From positions 62,001 through 126,000 of the forward strand of contig NZ_BMVY01000006.1 of assembly GCF_014650955.1 (NCBI RefSeq): DNA of 64,000 nt. The letters are read 5' to 3'. Source of the DNA: Streptomyces tauricus. GTDB taxonomy: Bacteria; Actinomycetota; Actinomycetes; Streptomycetales; Streptomycetaceae. Under the pieces are notes generated by a model. It did not search any database. It was not told the DNA's origin and saw nothing but the letters and a program-made list of their open reading frames with translations. Both the position numbers and the translations under genes were made by a program. This document shows positions 7,969 through 15,959 of this stretch, piece after piece; position 1 is the first letter of the stretch; the number at the start of each line of letters is the position of its first letter.

Positions 7969-8816
7969 CCGAGCTGATCGAACACCCCGTCTCCCCGCCG
8001 CCCCTGCCCGAGGCGCCGCCTTCTCCGCCGGAGGCGCAGCCCAAGGCGAAGAAGGACCGCCGCGTGCTGCGCGCGGCCCTGCGCTGGACCGCCGCCGTCG
8101 TGGTCTTCGCGGCGCTCGGTACGGCGTCCGCGTACGGCGTCACGCGGCTGGACCGCACCGACGTACCCGGCCTGGCGACCGCGTCGGACGGGCGCTGGGA
8201 CTACCCGCGGATCACCCGGCCGCCGCTGCCCGAAGGCAGCCCCGGCCCCGACGACCGGTCGAACAGGGCCGGCGCCCACCACGCCGACCTGCGCGAACTC
8301 GTCCTCCCCACGCCGAAGGGCGCCAAGGCCGACACGGCGCTGCGCGGCGAGGACGGCTGGCTCCCCACGAAGACCTTCCTGGCGGAGTACGTCAAGGGCG
8401 ACCGGGAGCCCTTCGGACAGCTGCTCACCGACTACGGCCTGCGGCACATCGCCGCCCGCGGCTGGACCACGCCGGACGGCACGCACACCCGGATCTACCT
8501 GCTGCAGTTCTCCACGGCGGCCGTCGTGGACGAACTGCTCGTCGGCGAACTCATCTCGTACGACACCCTGCGGTACGAGTTGCGCGGGAGCCCGGAGATG
8601 TCCGGCGAGGGCGACGGGTTCCCGATGGTCTCCGAGGTCGACGGCGTCGAACGCGTCATCGGTGACGAGGCGAAGCCCTACGGAGCCGAGCACGTGCGAC
8701 AGGCGTACCTGGGGGCGGCCGACACCGTCGCCGTGGTCGTGCAGTCCCGCAAGGGCACCGCGAAGAAGGTCCCGTTCCAGCAGACCGTGGTCCTGCAGAG
8801 CCAGCTCCTGGGCTGA
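7965..8816 (+). CDS. membrane-anchored protein, third of three
   Basis: This 283-aa protein starts at an ATG overlapping the previous stop (ATGA). A short Pro-rich cytoplasmic part (HPVSPPPLPEAPPSPPEAQP) leads to a helix at about 45-65 (WTAAVVVFAALGTASAYGV) and an outer domain of about 210 residues with LPTPKGAKADTALRGEDGWLPTKTFLAEYVK and GWTTPDGTHTRIYLLQF. There are no Cys residues and no enzyme signature. It is followed by a strong terminator. With the two genes before it, it forms a compact operon of unknown envelope function. Confidence 0.75.
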   Translation: MTELIEHPVSPPPLPEAPPSPPEAQPKAKKDRRVLRAALRWTAAVVVFAALGTASAYGVTRLDRTDVPGLATASDGRWDYPRITRPPLPEGSPGPDDRSNRAGAHHADLRELVLPTPKGAKADTALRGEDGWLPTKTFLAEYVKGDREPFGQLLTDYGLRHIAARGWTTPDGTHTRIYLLQFSTAAVVDELLVGELISYDTLRYELRGSPEMSGEGDGFPMVSEVDGVERVIGDEAKPYGAEHVRQAYLGAADTVAVVVQSRKGTAKKVPFQQTVVLQSQLLG

Positions 8817-8834
8817 CCGGCGGACCTCGGAGAG

Positions 8835-8873
8835 AGAGCCGGTCCCCGCCCGTCTAGAGTGGGGACCGGCTCT
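8835..8873. terminator. strong hairpin terminator
   Basis: AGAGCCGGTCCCC at 8835-8847 pairs perfectly over 13 bp with GGGGACCGGCTCT at 8861-8873. It closes the three-gene operon and lies about 37 bp upstream of the next small gene. Confidence 0.8.
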
Positions 8874-8909
8874 GTACTGCCCACCACCGCGTCACCCGAG
8901 GAGCACCCC

Positions 8910-9011
8910 GTGCTTGAGTACTTCTTCGAAGCTCTGCTGATCCTGGTCTGTGTCGGCGTGCTCGCCTTTACCGGGCTCGCCGTGAAGAAGCTGTACCAGG
9001 GCCAGCGCTGA
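8910..9011 (+). CDS. 33-aa single-helix membrane peptide
   Basis: A GTG start preceded by GAGGAG at a distance of about 6 bp opens a 33-residue ORF. The peptide has an acidic/aromatic start (LEYFFE), a hydrophobic helix (ALLILVCVGVLAFTGLAV) and a basic end (KKLYQGQR), the layout of a small inner-membrane peptide. It lies 25 bp before the nitrobindin gene and is probably co-transcribed with it. I believe a peptide of this type is conserved at this position in Streptomyces, but I could not check. It has no known function. Confidence 0.65.
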   Translation: MLEYFFEALLILVCVGVLAFTGLAVKKLYQGQR

Positions 9012-9036
9012 CCCCCATCAAGGAACTGCCGACCTC

Positions 9037-9612
9037 ATGATCGAGATCCCGTCCGACCTGCACAAGGACCTCGTCCCCCTCGTCTTCCTGCTCGGTGAGT
9101 GGACCGGCGCGGGCGTTCACGACTTCCCCGGCGCCGAGAAGTGCAACTTCGGCCAGGAGGTCAGCTTCACCCACGACGGCCGGGACTTCCTCGAATACCA
9201 CTCGCACACCTGGGTCCTCGACTCCGAGGGCAACAAGGTGCGCCCGCTGGAGTCCGAGTCGGGCTTCTGGCGTATCGACAAGGACCGCAAGGTCGAGGTC
9301 GTGATGGTCCGCGACGACGGTGTGGTGGAGATCTGGTACGGCGACCTGGCCGCCAAGAAGCCGCAGATCGACCTGGTCACGGACGCGGTGGCGCGTACGG
9401 CGGCCTCGGGCCCGTACAACGGCGGCAAGCGCCTGTACGGCTATGTGAAGAGCGACCTCATGTGGGTCGGCGAGAAGCAGACCCCCGAGGTCCCGCTCCG
9501 CCCATACATGTCGGCGCAGCTCAAGAAGGTCGTCAGCCCCGACGACGTCGAGCGCTGGGCGAAGGCCCTCCCGGACGACATGCCGGACGACGGCATCGCC
9601 TTCTTCAAGTAG
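9037..9612 (+). CDS. nitrobindin-like FABP family heme-binding beta-barrel protein
   Basis: This 191-aa protein of the DUF1794/nitrobindin family, annotated in databases as FABP family protein, begins with LHKDLVPLVFLLGEWTGAGVHDFPG. The GEWTGAG turn is the GxWxGxG signature of these ten-stranded barrels. Further strands end with FRLD-type EYHSHTWVLDSEG and GFWRIDKDRKVEV. The family binds heme b, and some members react with nitric oxide or peroxynitrite. It acts in the cytoplasm. It lies between the 33-aa membrane peptide and the Fur-family gene nur, 15 bp upstream of nur. Confidence 0.88.
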   Translation: MIEIPSDLHKDLVPLVFLLGEWTGAGVHDFPGAEKCNFGQEVSFTHDGRDFLEYHSHTWVLDSEGNKVRPLESESGFWRIDKDRKVEVVMVRDDGVVEIWYGDLAAKKPQIDLVTDAVARTAASGPYNGGKRLYGYVKSDLMWVGEKQTPEVPLRPYMSAQLKKVVSPDDVERWAKALPDDMPDDGIAFFK

Positions 9613-9627
9613 TCCTACACTTCCCGT

Positions 9628-10158
9628 GTGGTGAGCACAGGAAGCAGCACCGAAGGCACAGGCGCGGGTACCGGCGTGGGTACGGGCACCGGCGCCGACT
9701 GGAAGAGCGATCTGCGGCAGCGTGGCTATCGGCTCACGCCCCAGCGGCAGCTCGTGCTCGAAGCGGTGGACACCCTGGAGCACGCGACTCCCGACGACAT
9801 CCTCGTGGAAGTGCGGAAGACGGCGTCGGGGGTCAACATCTCCACGGTGTACCGGACCCTTGAGCTCCTGGAGGAGCTCAAGCTGGTCTCGCACGCGCAT
9901 CTGGGGCACGGCGCGCCCACGTACCACCTCGCGGACCGGCACCATCACATCCATCTGGTCTGCCGCGACTGCACGAACGTCATCGAGGCGGACATCGAGG
10001 TCGCCGCCGACTTCACGGCCAAGCTGCGCGACACCTTCGGCTTCGTCACCGACATGAAGCACTTCGCGATCTTCGGCCGCTGCGAGGAGTGCGCGGCGAA
10101 GCCCGGCACAGGCACTGACACCGACCATGGCGCCGGAACCGGCACCGCCGGGAAATAA
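9628..10158 (+). CDS. nur: nickel-responsive Fur-family regulator Nur
   Basis: This 176-aa protein matches, from memory, Streptomyces Nur: DWKSDLRQRGYRLTPQRQLVLEAV starts the winged helix, ISTVYRTLELLEEL is the recognition helix region, and HLGHGAPTYHLADRHHHIHLVC carries the His cluster of the metal sites. In S. coelicolor Nur binds Ni and represses nickel uptake genes and the iron superoxide dismutase gene. An oddity is a Gly/Thr-rich stretch of about 18 residues inserted after MVST and before DWKSDL. A second Gly/Thr/Asp repeat tail follows the last zinc-type CEEC at the C-terminus. The start is GTG; two adjacent GTG codons are possible. Confidence 0.9.
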   Translation: MVSTGSSTEGTGAGTGVGTGTGADWKSDLRQRGYRLTPQRQLVLEAVDTLEHATPDDILVEVRKTASGVNISTVYRTLELLEELKLVSHAHLGHGAPTYHLADRHHHIHLVCRDCTNVIEADIEVAADFTAKLRDTFGFVTDMKHFAIFGRCEECAAKPGTGTDTDHGAGTGTAGK

Positions 10159-10192
10159 AATCGGCTACCACTCGGTCGTAGGCTGTGTGGAT

Positions 10193-11167
10193 ATGAAGAG
10201 CCCTCTGCTGTCCCTGCCCGGTGCCGTTCCCGCCGAGGGAGTGGACGAAGGCGTAGCCGCCCATTACGGCGACCTGTTCCGCGAGCAGCGTGCCCTCGCC
10301 GACGGCACCGGTTTCGTGGATCTCTCGCACCGCGGGGTGGTCGCCGTCACCGGTTCGGACCGGCTCAGCTGGCTGCACCTGCTGCTCACCCAGCACGTCA
10401 GCGACCTGCCGGCCGGTCAGGCCACCGAGGCGCTGATCCTCTCCGCGAACGGTCATGTCGAGCACGCCCTGTATCTCGTCGACGACGGCACGACGACCTG
10501 GGCGCACGTCGAGCCCGGCACGCAGGACGCCCTGATCGCGTACCTGGAGTCGATGAAGTTCTTCTACCGGGTCGAGGTCGCCGACCGGACCGGTGATCTC
10601 GCGGTCGTGCATCTGCCGGCCGGTTCCATCGCCGAGGTCCCCGAGGGTGTCGTCGTCCGCGAGACGTCGTACGGGCGGGATCTGTTCCTCCCGCGCGCGG
10701 ACCTGGAGGCCTTCGCGCGGGACGCCGAGAAGCACGGTCCTGCGGTCGGGCTCCTCGGGTACGAGGCCCTGCGCGTCGAGCAGCACCGGCCGCGGCTCGG
10801 TTTCGAGACCGACCACCGTACGATCCCGCACGAGCTGGGCTGGATCGGCAGCGCGGTGCATCTGCAGAAGGGCTGCTACCGCGGCCAGGAGACCGTCGCC
10901 CGCGTCCAGAACCTGGGCAAGCCGCCGCGCAGGCTCGTCTTCCTGCACCTGGACGGCAGCGAGGTCCATCTGCCGCCGCACGGCACGGAGCTGCGCCTCG
11001 CGGACGAGGGCGCGGAGGGCCGCAAGATCGGCTTCATCACGACATCCGTACGCCATCACGAGCTGGGCCCGATCGCCCTGGCCCTCGTCAAGCGGAACGT
11101 ACCCCTGGACGCCCGGCTGACGGCCGACGCGACGGCCGCCGCCCAGGAGGTCGTGGTCGAGCCGTAG
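10193..11167 (+). CDS. ygfZ: YgfZ/GcvT domain folate-binding protein
   Basis: This 324-aa protein has the conserved KGCYRGQE motif near residue 225, whose Cys is the signature of YgfZ proteins. It also has the GcvT-like N-terminal part (ALADGTGFVDLSHRGVVAVTGSDRLSWLHLLLTQHV). YgfZ uses tetrahydrofolate and helps maintain certain Fe-S enzymes such as MiaB in the cytoplasm. The ATG at 10193 was chosen over longer frames because a -10-like TAGGCT ends 11 bp upstream, which makes the message nearly leaderless. The upstream extension also overlaps nur. Confidence 0.9.
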   Translation: MKSPLLSLPGAVPAEGVDEGVAAHYGDLFREQRALADGTGFVDLSHRGVVAVTGSDRLSWLHLLLTQHVSDLPAGQATEALILSANGHVEHALYLVDDGTTTWAHVEPGTQDALIAYLESMKFFYRVEVADRTGDLAVVHLPAGSIAEVPEGVVVRETSYGRDLFLPRADLEAFARDAEKHGPAVGLLGYEALRVEQHRPRLGFETDHRTIPHELGWIGSAVHLQKGCYRGQETVARVQNLGKPPRRLVFLHLDGSEVHLPPHGTELRLADEGAEGRKIGFITTSVRHHELGPIALALVKRNVPLDARLTADATAAAQEVVVEP

Positions 11168-11184
11168 GGCCCGCGGCGGGCCCT
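11166..11184. terminator. short inverted repeat between convergent genes
   Basis: AGGGCCCGC and GCGGGCCCT flank one central G and form a perfect palindrome. It overlaps the last base of the ygfZ stop and lies 26 bp before the end of dtd. It could serve as a bidirectional stop, though the arms leave almost no loop. Confidence 0.45.
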
Positions 11185-11209
11185 GGACGAGCGCGCCGGA
11201 GTCCAGGGC

Positions 11210-11635
11210 TCACATGTCGATCAGTACGGTGAACGGGCCGTCGTTCGTCAGGGAGACGCGCATCTGCGCGCCGAACCTGCCCGTGGCCACCGTCGCGCCC
11301 AGCGACCGGAGTTGGGCCACGACCTCGTCCACGAGGGGCTCGGCCACCTCGCCGGGGGCCGCCGCGTTCCAGGTGGGACGGCGGCCCTTGCGGGCGTCCC
11401 CGTAGAGGGTGAACTGGCTGATGACGAGGAGCGGCGCGTCGATGTCGGAGCACGACTTCTCGTCGGCCAGCATCCGTACGGACCAGAGTTTGCGGGCCAG
11501 TTGGGCCGCTTTCTCCTTCGTGTCCTCGTGGGTCACCCCGACGAGGACGCACAGTCCCTCGCCGTCGATCTCCCCGACCGTCTCACCGTTCACGACGACG
11601 CTCGCGCCGTCCACCCTCTGCACCACCGCACGCAT
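11210..11635 (-). CDS. dtd: D-aminoacyl-tRNA deacylase
   Basis: This 141-aa protein has the family length. It starts [18 protein letters not shown], the typical Dtd opening. It has the two catalytic-pocket motifs: [15 protein letters not shown] (the SQFTL motif) near residue 80 and [11 protein letters not shown] at the end (the family NxGP[VF]T motif with the cross-subunit Gly-Pro). It removes D-amino acids mischarged on tRNA, especially D-Tyr, as a cytoplasmic dimer. Two upstream in-frame ATGs would add only MMDP and are less likely. Confidence 0.95.
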   Translation of the reverse strand: MRAVVQRVDGASVVVNGETVGEIDGEGLCVLVGVTHEDTKEKAAQLARKLWSVRMLADEKSCSDIDAPLLVISQFTLYGDARKGRRPTWNAAAPGEVAEPLVDEVVAQLRSLGATVATGRFGAQMRVSLTNDGPFTVLIDM

Positions 11636-11827
11636 GGGGTCCATCATGCCGTGCGCCCGGCCGACGTCGTGAAAGCCCCCGTACGCCCCGGTGCGACCTC
11701 CGTACGGGGTGTTTCTTATTGATCCTTAACCGGCCATCTGGGGCTGATCGGGGGCACTCGGTCACATAGCGGCCACTTGGGGTGGCACGATGCTCACACG
11801 CGCCGGTCGAGGGGACGGTTGAGGCAC

Positions 11828-12490
11828 ATGAGCACATCGAGTACGGGGCAGTCACCCGGGTTCGTCTCGCTGATCCGGGGGGAGCCGCCGTCGACGGGAC
11901 CGTCGTCCTCGTCGGTCCAGGCGACGCGTCCGCCCACTCAGCGAACGGACAGTCCGATGCCGGAGCCCGCCCCCGAACTGGGCGTCCTGCTCCTGCCCGA
12001 ACTGCGCGGCCTGCGCAGGGACGCGCAGCGGGACGAGGCCGATCTGAGTTACGTGAGGCGGCTGCTGCAGGGGCGGATCGACATCCTGCGGGCCGAGGTG
12101 GGACGGCGTAGGAAATCCCCCCGGGAGGGCCGGGACGACGGCCACGGCGCTCCTGCCGTCGGGGAGGCGTCGGTCGTCGCGCGGCTGTCGGAGATCCTGA
12201 CGGACGGGCCCGCCAGACACCGCTCGTCGGCGCGGCACGTGACCGTGGGCACGCCGTACAGCGAGGAGTACCGGCTGCTGGCCGCCGAGATGCTCTCCGA
12301 GGTCGAGCTGTCCGACCTGGAGGCGCGTACGGATCTTGAGCTGAGCACTGCGATGGGGCGGCTCGTGGGGTACGAGCAGCAGGTCTCGCGGCGGCGGCAG
12401 CAGTTGCAGCGGACGGCCGACGACTGCAGCGCGGAGATCGCCCGCAGATACCGCGAGGGCGAGGCCCAGGTCGACGACCTGCTCTTGTAG
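11828..12490 (+). CDS. rsiG: anti-sigma factor RsiG (AmfC), c-di-GMP binding
   Basis: This 220-aa protein carries two exact copies of the c-di-GMP binding motif E-x3-S-x2-R-x3-Q-x3-D: residues about 70-85 (EADLSYVRRLLQGRID) and about 183-198 (EQQVSRRRQQLQRTAD). In Streptomyces RsiG uses the two motifs on antiparallel helices to hold a c-di-GMP dimer and sequester the sporulation sigma factor WhiG. This links c-di-GMP to the switch from aerial hyphae to spores. The N-terminal 50 residues are Ser/Thr/Pro-rich. Between the motifs lies a variable linker with TVGTPYSEEYRLLAAEMLSE. The older name of this gene is amfC. The identification rests on the motifs and on the gene order. Confidence 0.92.
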   Translation: MSTSSTGQSPGFVSLIRGEPPSTGPSSSSVQATRPPTQRTDSPMPEPAPELGVLLLPELRGLRRDAQRDEADLSYVRRLLQGRIDILRAEVGRRRKSPREGRDDGHGAPAVGEASVVARLSEILTDGPARHRSSARHVTVGTPYSEEYRLLAAEMLSEVELSDLEARTDLELSTAMGRLVGYEQQVSRRRQQLQRTADDCSAEIARRYREGEAQVDDLLL

Positions 12491-12583
12491 TCGGCCCCGG
12501 ACACCCGCCACCGGCCCCGGGCACCCGCTCCCCGGGGTACGAAATCGCACGACAGCTTCGCACCGTATGCCTAGCGTGGGCGC

Positions 12584-13846
12584 ATGAGCCCGCGCCAGGA
12601 CATCGACGTACGCCCCCTCCGTGACGACGGGATCCCGGAGTGGATCCGTGCGTTGAACACCGGGTTCCTTCGGCCGCCGAGTGTGTCGGAGGCCGAGATC
12701 GCGGACCGCTCCACCTACCTCGTGCCCGAGCGGACGCTGGGGGCCTTCGACGGTGAGCGGTGCGTGGGGACCTTCCGGTCGTTCGGGCAGGAGATCACGG
12801 CGGTGGGCGGTGCGGCCGTGCGGGCCGACGCGATCACGAACGTGACCGTGACCTCGACGCACCGCAGGCGGGGCATCCTCACGCGGATGATGGCCCGGGA
12901 ACTCACCGCGGCCGAGGAGCGCGGGGACGTCGTGGCGACGCTGATCGCCGCCGAGTACCCGATCTACGGCCGGTACGGGTTCGGGGCGGCCACGACGGCA
13001 GCCGAGTGGACGATCGACGTCCCGCGGTCGGGGCTCGACCCCCGCCGGGCGGCCCCCGACGACGGCGGCCGTATCGACCTGGTGGACGGCGACGACGTAC
13101 GCAAGACCGGGCCGGAGCTGTACGAGCGGTTCCGGCGGGCGCAGCCGGGCGCGACCGACCGGAGCGAACGGTGGTGGCGGATCGCCACCGGTGCGCTGGT
13201 ACTGGACCGGGTCCCGTGGACCGAGCCCTTCCACGCCGTGTACCGCGGTGCGCGCGGAGAGGTCGAGGGGCTGCTCTCGTACACCGTGGACGACCGCTGG
13301 GGAGACGCGAAGCAGCCGCTCCAGACCGCGAAGGTCACCGACCTGATCGCCGTCACACCGGCCGCCGAACGCGCCCTGTGGCGGTACGTGTGCTCGATCG
13401 ACTGGGTCACGCGGGTCAGGACGGGGTGGCGGGCACCGGACGACCTGCTGCCGCATCTGCTGCCGGACCCGCGCGCGGCGGCGATCACCTCGCAGGCCGA
13501 CTGGCTGTGGCTACGGATCCTGGACGTCGTGGCGGCCCTGGAGGCACGGACGTACGGGGCGGCCGGCGCCCTCGTCCTGGAGGTGACCGACGGACAGGGG
13601 CAGGGGTCGGCCGGGGGCCGGTACCGGCTGGACGCCTCGCCCGAGGGCGGCAGCTGTGTCCGGACCACCGAGGCCGCCGAACTGACGCTGGGTGTCGGTG
13701 AGTTGAGCGAACTGTGGCTGGGGGGCGAGTCCGCGGTGCGGCTCGTGGCGCTGGGCCGGGTCCGGGAAGAACGAGCGGGCGCCGCCCTGGTGGCCGACGC
13801 CCTGCTGCGTACGTCCAGGCGACCGTGGTGCCCGGACATCTTCTGA
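12584..13846 (+). CDS. Eis-like GNAT N-acetyltransferase
   Basis: This 420-aa protein has the size and three-part layout of Eis proteins: an N-terminal GNAT domain with the acetyl-CoA loop [15 protein letters not shown] near residue 90, the second GNAT-like part, and a sterol-carrier-like C-terminal domain. Family members acetylate aminoglycosides or lysine-containing peptides at several amines, and the free C-terminal carboxylate acts as the base. Here the chain ends WCPDIF, which matches a terminal Phe carboxylate. An [11 protein letters not shown] segment typical of the family is present near 125. Its start is 8 bp after a -10-like TAGCGT, so it is possibly leaderless. The substrate is unknown. 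Confidence 0.88.
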   Translation: MSPRQDIDVRPLRDDGIPEWIRALNTGFLRPPSVSEAEIADRSTYLVPERTLGAFDGERCVGTFRSFGQEITAVGGAAVRADAITNVTVTSTHRRRGILTRMMARELTAAEERGDVVATLIAAEYPIYGRYGFGAATTAAEWTIDVPRSGLDPRRAAPDDGGRIDLVDGDDVRKTGPELYERFRRAQPGATDRSERWWRIATGALVLDRVPWTEPFHAVYRGARGEVEGLLSYTVDDRWGDAKQPLQTAKVTDLIAVTPAAERALWRYVCSIDWVTRVRTGWRAPDDLLPHLLPDPRAAAITSQADWLWLRILDVVAALEARTYGAAGALVLEVTDGQGQGSAGGRYRLDASPEGGSCVRTTEAAELTLGVGELSELWLGGESAVRLVALGRVREERAGAALVADALLRTSRRPWCPDIF

Positions 13847-14020
13847 TTTCCTTCCCTGTTCCCTCCTCCGTTCCGGCTCCCTGTTCTCTGCCTGTCCTCC
13901 GTTCGCTGTTTTCCGAGCTCTGCTCACTGCTCTGTCCGTGCTGTTCATCCGTAGCGATTCAGTTGTTGTGCCGTTGAACTGCCGTGCTCCGCGGGCGGTG
14001 CGGCTGTCCGCGGTGGTGCG

Positions 14021-14067
14021 GGCCGACCGGGCTCCCGGCTCCCCTCCGGAAGGGAACCCGGTCGGCC
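14021..14067. terminator. bidirectional terminator-like hairpin
   Basis: GGCCGACCGGG at 14021-14031 pairs with CCCGGTCGGCC at 14057-14067. The stem is extended past a bulge by TCCC/GGGA. It lies between the convergent eis-like gene and the small membrane protein gene at 14092. The bases before it (13850-13980) are a pyrimidine-rich tract with nothing recognisable. Confidence 0.65.
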
Positions 14068-14091
14068 GGACTGCCGGGCGGTGAGGCCCGG

Positions 14092-14277
14092 TCAGCCGGA
14101 CTGGGCGAGCAGCATCACGAGGATCACTGCCCCGATGCCGCCGATCATTGAGTTCTTGGCCTTGATACCGACAGCGAGGGCGACGAAGGCGATGACGCCC
14201 ATCACTCCGTACTTCATCTGGAGCAGCTGCTCCAGACCGATGGCGAGGGCGGCGACGACGATGGCGATGAGCGGCAT
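14092..14277 (-). CDS. 61-aa membrane peptide paired with devE
   Basis: The peptide has two hydrophobic segments (MPLIAIVVAALAIGLEQLLQ and GVIAFVALAVGIKAKNSMIGGIGAVILVMLLAQ). A strong ribosome site, GAAGGAGGG, precedes the ATG. It is paralogous to the 62-aa peptide at 15500-15688: both have MPxIA, a central EQ, a YG turn, VGIK/VGLK and IGAVxL. Each peptide is transcribed away from a devA-type regulator and shares a regulatory region with it. The function is unknown. A membrane partner or target of the regulator is the natural guess, as inference only. Confidence 0.8.
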   Translation of the reverse strand: MPLIAIVVAALAIGLEQLLQMKYGVMGVIAFVALAVGIKAKNSMIGGIGAVILVMLLAQSG

Positions 14278-14385
14278 GCGGTCCCTCCTTCGGGACGGGG
14301 AGGCGGACCCCCGCTGGGACCGTCCACCCTGGTCGCCTGCTGCGACTCTGGCGGCCAACCCCCCGGAAGCCTGACCATGTTGCTC

Positions 14386-14402
14386 AAGTTGGTGACCAAC
14401 TT
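14386..14402. promoter_or_regulatory. GntR-type operator between the membrane peptide and devE
   Basis: AAGTTGGT-G-ACCAACTT is a perfect 8+1+8 palindrome. It ends 86 bp before the devE GTG and lies about 110 bp from the start of the small membrane gene. A near-identical palindrome occupies the same position before devA (15858-15872). Further conserved blocks between each site and the regulator start (TTATCyCCAsTTGG, and AAGTTGTAGyGTTTGG just before the start) show that the two regulatory regions are duplicates. DevA is reported to repress its own promoter, so this is the likely binding site. Confidence 0.75.
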
Positions 14403-14488
14403 AAATAAAGTTATCTCCACTTGGATGCGTCTCATAACCACCTTCTCGGTAACTGCCCAAAGATGGCGCGAAGTTGTAGTGTTTGGCC

Positions 14489-15394
14489 GTGGACCCGGAA
14501 CGCGTCGCCGTCAACGGGCGGAAGAGGGCACAACGGCCGCAGATGTCACACCGTGAGGTGGCCGACGAGCTGCGCAGCAGGATCTTGTCGGGTGAGCTGC
14601 GGGCGGGAGAACGCATGCCCACCCAGGCCAGACTGGCCGACGAGTTCGGAGTCGAGCGCGGGACCGTGCGGCAGGCGCTGCGCATCCTGCAGTCGGAGAA
14701 CCTGCTGTCCAACGTCTCCAAGGGGAGTCCGGCGACCGTCGCCGAGGGCGTGGAGAAGGCTCTGACCGGGCCGGCGGCTCCACCGCAGACCACCATGGTG
14801 GCACTGTCCTCACGCATCACGGCCGCCTTCTCGGCGCCCCACGTGGAGATCGACGCCCTGTGTCTGACGGCCGTCTCGCTCACTCTCGCGATGGGCGAAC
14901 CGCTGCGCCTCATCCACGAGGGCCGATTAAAACCGGCCAGGATCGACGTCCGCGTACTCCTGCCGTCCCGGGACATCGATCTGGCCTTCCCGGCGGCGGT
15001 GGACGCGACGGAGGACGGCGAGCGGGTGCGGCGGCGGTGGCTGGCCCAGCGCAACGCCCAGGGCCAGGTCCTGAAGCACAACCTGCTGGCGTTACGGGGG
15101 ACGCACGGCATCGACGTACACATCACGTTCAGGGCCCTGCCGTTCACCCCGCCGGTGAAGTTGTACCTGCTCAACGAGGCGGAGGCGCTCTTCGCGTACT
15201 ACACGCTGGCGCGGCGGGGCGCGGAGTTCGACAGCGAGTACCTGGAGACGTACGACGCCGAGGGGACCCAGTCGACGCTGTTCGCCTTCGAGCAGGGGGA
15301 GGGGCTGCGGGCCACGACGTTCGTGGAGCAGTCGCATCTGTGGTTCAACGCACTGTGGGAGACCATCAGCTCGGAGCTGGTGCTCACGGGCTGA
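14489..15394 (+). CDS. devE: GntR-family developmental regulator, DevE type
   Basis: The protein has 301 residues from the GTG (303 from an upstream TTG). Residues about 20-90 form a GntR winged helix (EVADELRSRILSGELRAGERMPTQARLADEFGVERGTVRQALRIL). Residues 105-301 form the uncommon effector domain of the DevA subfamily, with RALPFTPPVKLYLLN near 210. It is a close paralogue of the gene at 15960. In S. coelicolor devE and devA arose by duplication and have distinct roles in aerial growth and septation. TGTAGT about 9 bp upstream serves as a -10 and makes the message leaderless or nearly so. The name rests on similarity between the two genes, on devB downstream and on gene order. Confidence 0.8.
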   Translation: MDPERVAVNGRKRAQRPQMSHREVADELRSRILSGELRAGERMPTQARLADEFGVERGTVRQALRILQSENLLSNVSKGSPATVAEGVEKALTGPAAPPQTTMVALSSRITAAFSAPHVEIDALCLTAVSLTLAMGEPLRLIHEGRLKPARIDVRVLLPSRDIDLAFPAAVDATEDGERVRRRWLAQRNAQGQVLKHNLLALRGTHGIDVHITFRALPFTPPVKLYLLNEAEALFAYYTLARRGAEFDSEYLETYDAEGTQSTLFAFEQGEGLRATTFVEQSHLWFNALWETISSELVLTG

Positions 15395-15499
15395 GATCTC
15401 CCACGCGTGCGGTCGGGCGGTTCTTCGACGTACGGTTCTTCGTTCTGCGGTTTCTCGGCGTGCGGTTCCTTGTCGTGCGGAGCGGGCGGTTGTCGCAGG
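15395..15499. repeat. short degenerate tandem repeat between convergent genes
   Basis: Between devE and the convergent small gene lie four degenerate copies of a unit resembling CGTGCGGTTCYTYG at about 18-bp spacing (15405-15485). Nothing else is visible. Confidence 0.4.
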
Positions 15500-15688
15500 T
15501 CATAGGGCCGGGCCCGCGAACATCAGGGCCAGGACGACGGCCCCGATCGAGCTGCAGGTGGGACTCTTCAGCTTGAGGCCCACAGTGAGCAGCAGCAGTC
15601 CGACGGCTCCGCTGGGGCCGTACTGCCACTCGACGAACTGCTCGAATCCGACGACGAGGAGGGCGGAGAGTAGGGCGATGGCGGGCAT
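15500..15688 (-). CDS. 62-aa membrane peptide paired with devA
   Basis: This is a two-helix peptide (MPAIALLSALLVVGFEQFVEWQYG and GAVGLLLLTVGLKLKSPTCSSIGAVVLALMF) with AAGGAGG ahead of the ATG. It is a paralogue of the peptide at 14092-14277, with the same lengths and turn positions. Its start lies about 270 bp from the devA start, so the two genes share a long divergent regulatory region containing the GntR operator. It has no catalytic residues and an unknown function. The repeated pairing with DevA-type regulators is the main clue. Confidence 0.8.
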   Translation of the reverse strand: MPAIALLSALLVVGFEQFVEWQYGPSGAVGLLLLTVGLKLKSPTCSSIGAVVLALMFAGPAL

Positions 15689-15857
15689 GGTGGATCCTCC
15701 TTCGGGTCTTGCGGGAGCGTGCGGGACGAGTGCGATGGTGCTGTGGTGCGATGGAGAGCGCTGGTGCGCGAGTCGTGCTCCGGTGCCGGAGAGGCGCGGA
15801 GCCTTCCCATCTGCCAACTACTTGCGAGAGGAAGGAGAACTTCCGCCATCTTCACCA

Positions 15858-15872
15858 AGTTGGCAACCAACT
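15858..15872. promoter_or_regulatory. GntR-type operator upstream of devA
   Basis: AGTTGG-CAA-CCAACT is an inverted repeat ending 87 bp before the devA GTG, almost the same spacing as the devE copy (86 bp). A further AGTTGGT half-site follows at about 15890. It is a candidate site for autoregulation by DevA or cross-regulation by DevE. Confidence 0.75.
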
Positions 15873-15959
15873 ATGATTAACTTATCCCCAGTTGGTACCT
15901 ACTCACAAACAAGTTTCAAACAACTCCCCATAGATGGGCCAAAGTTGTAGCGTTTGGTC

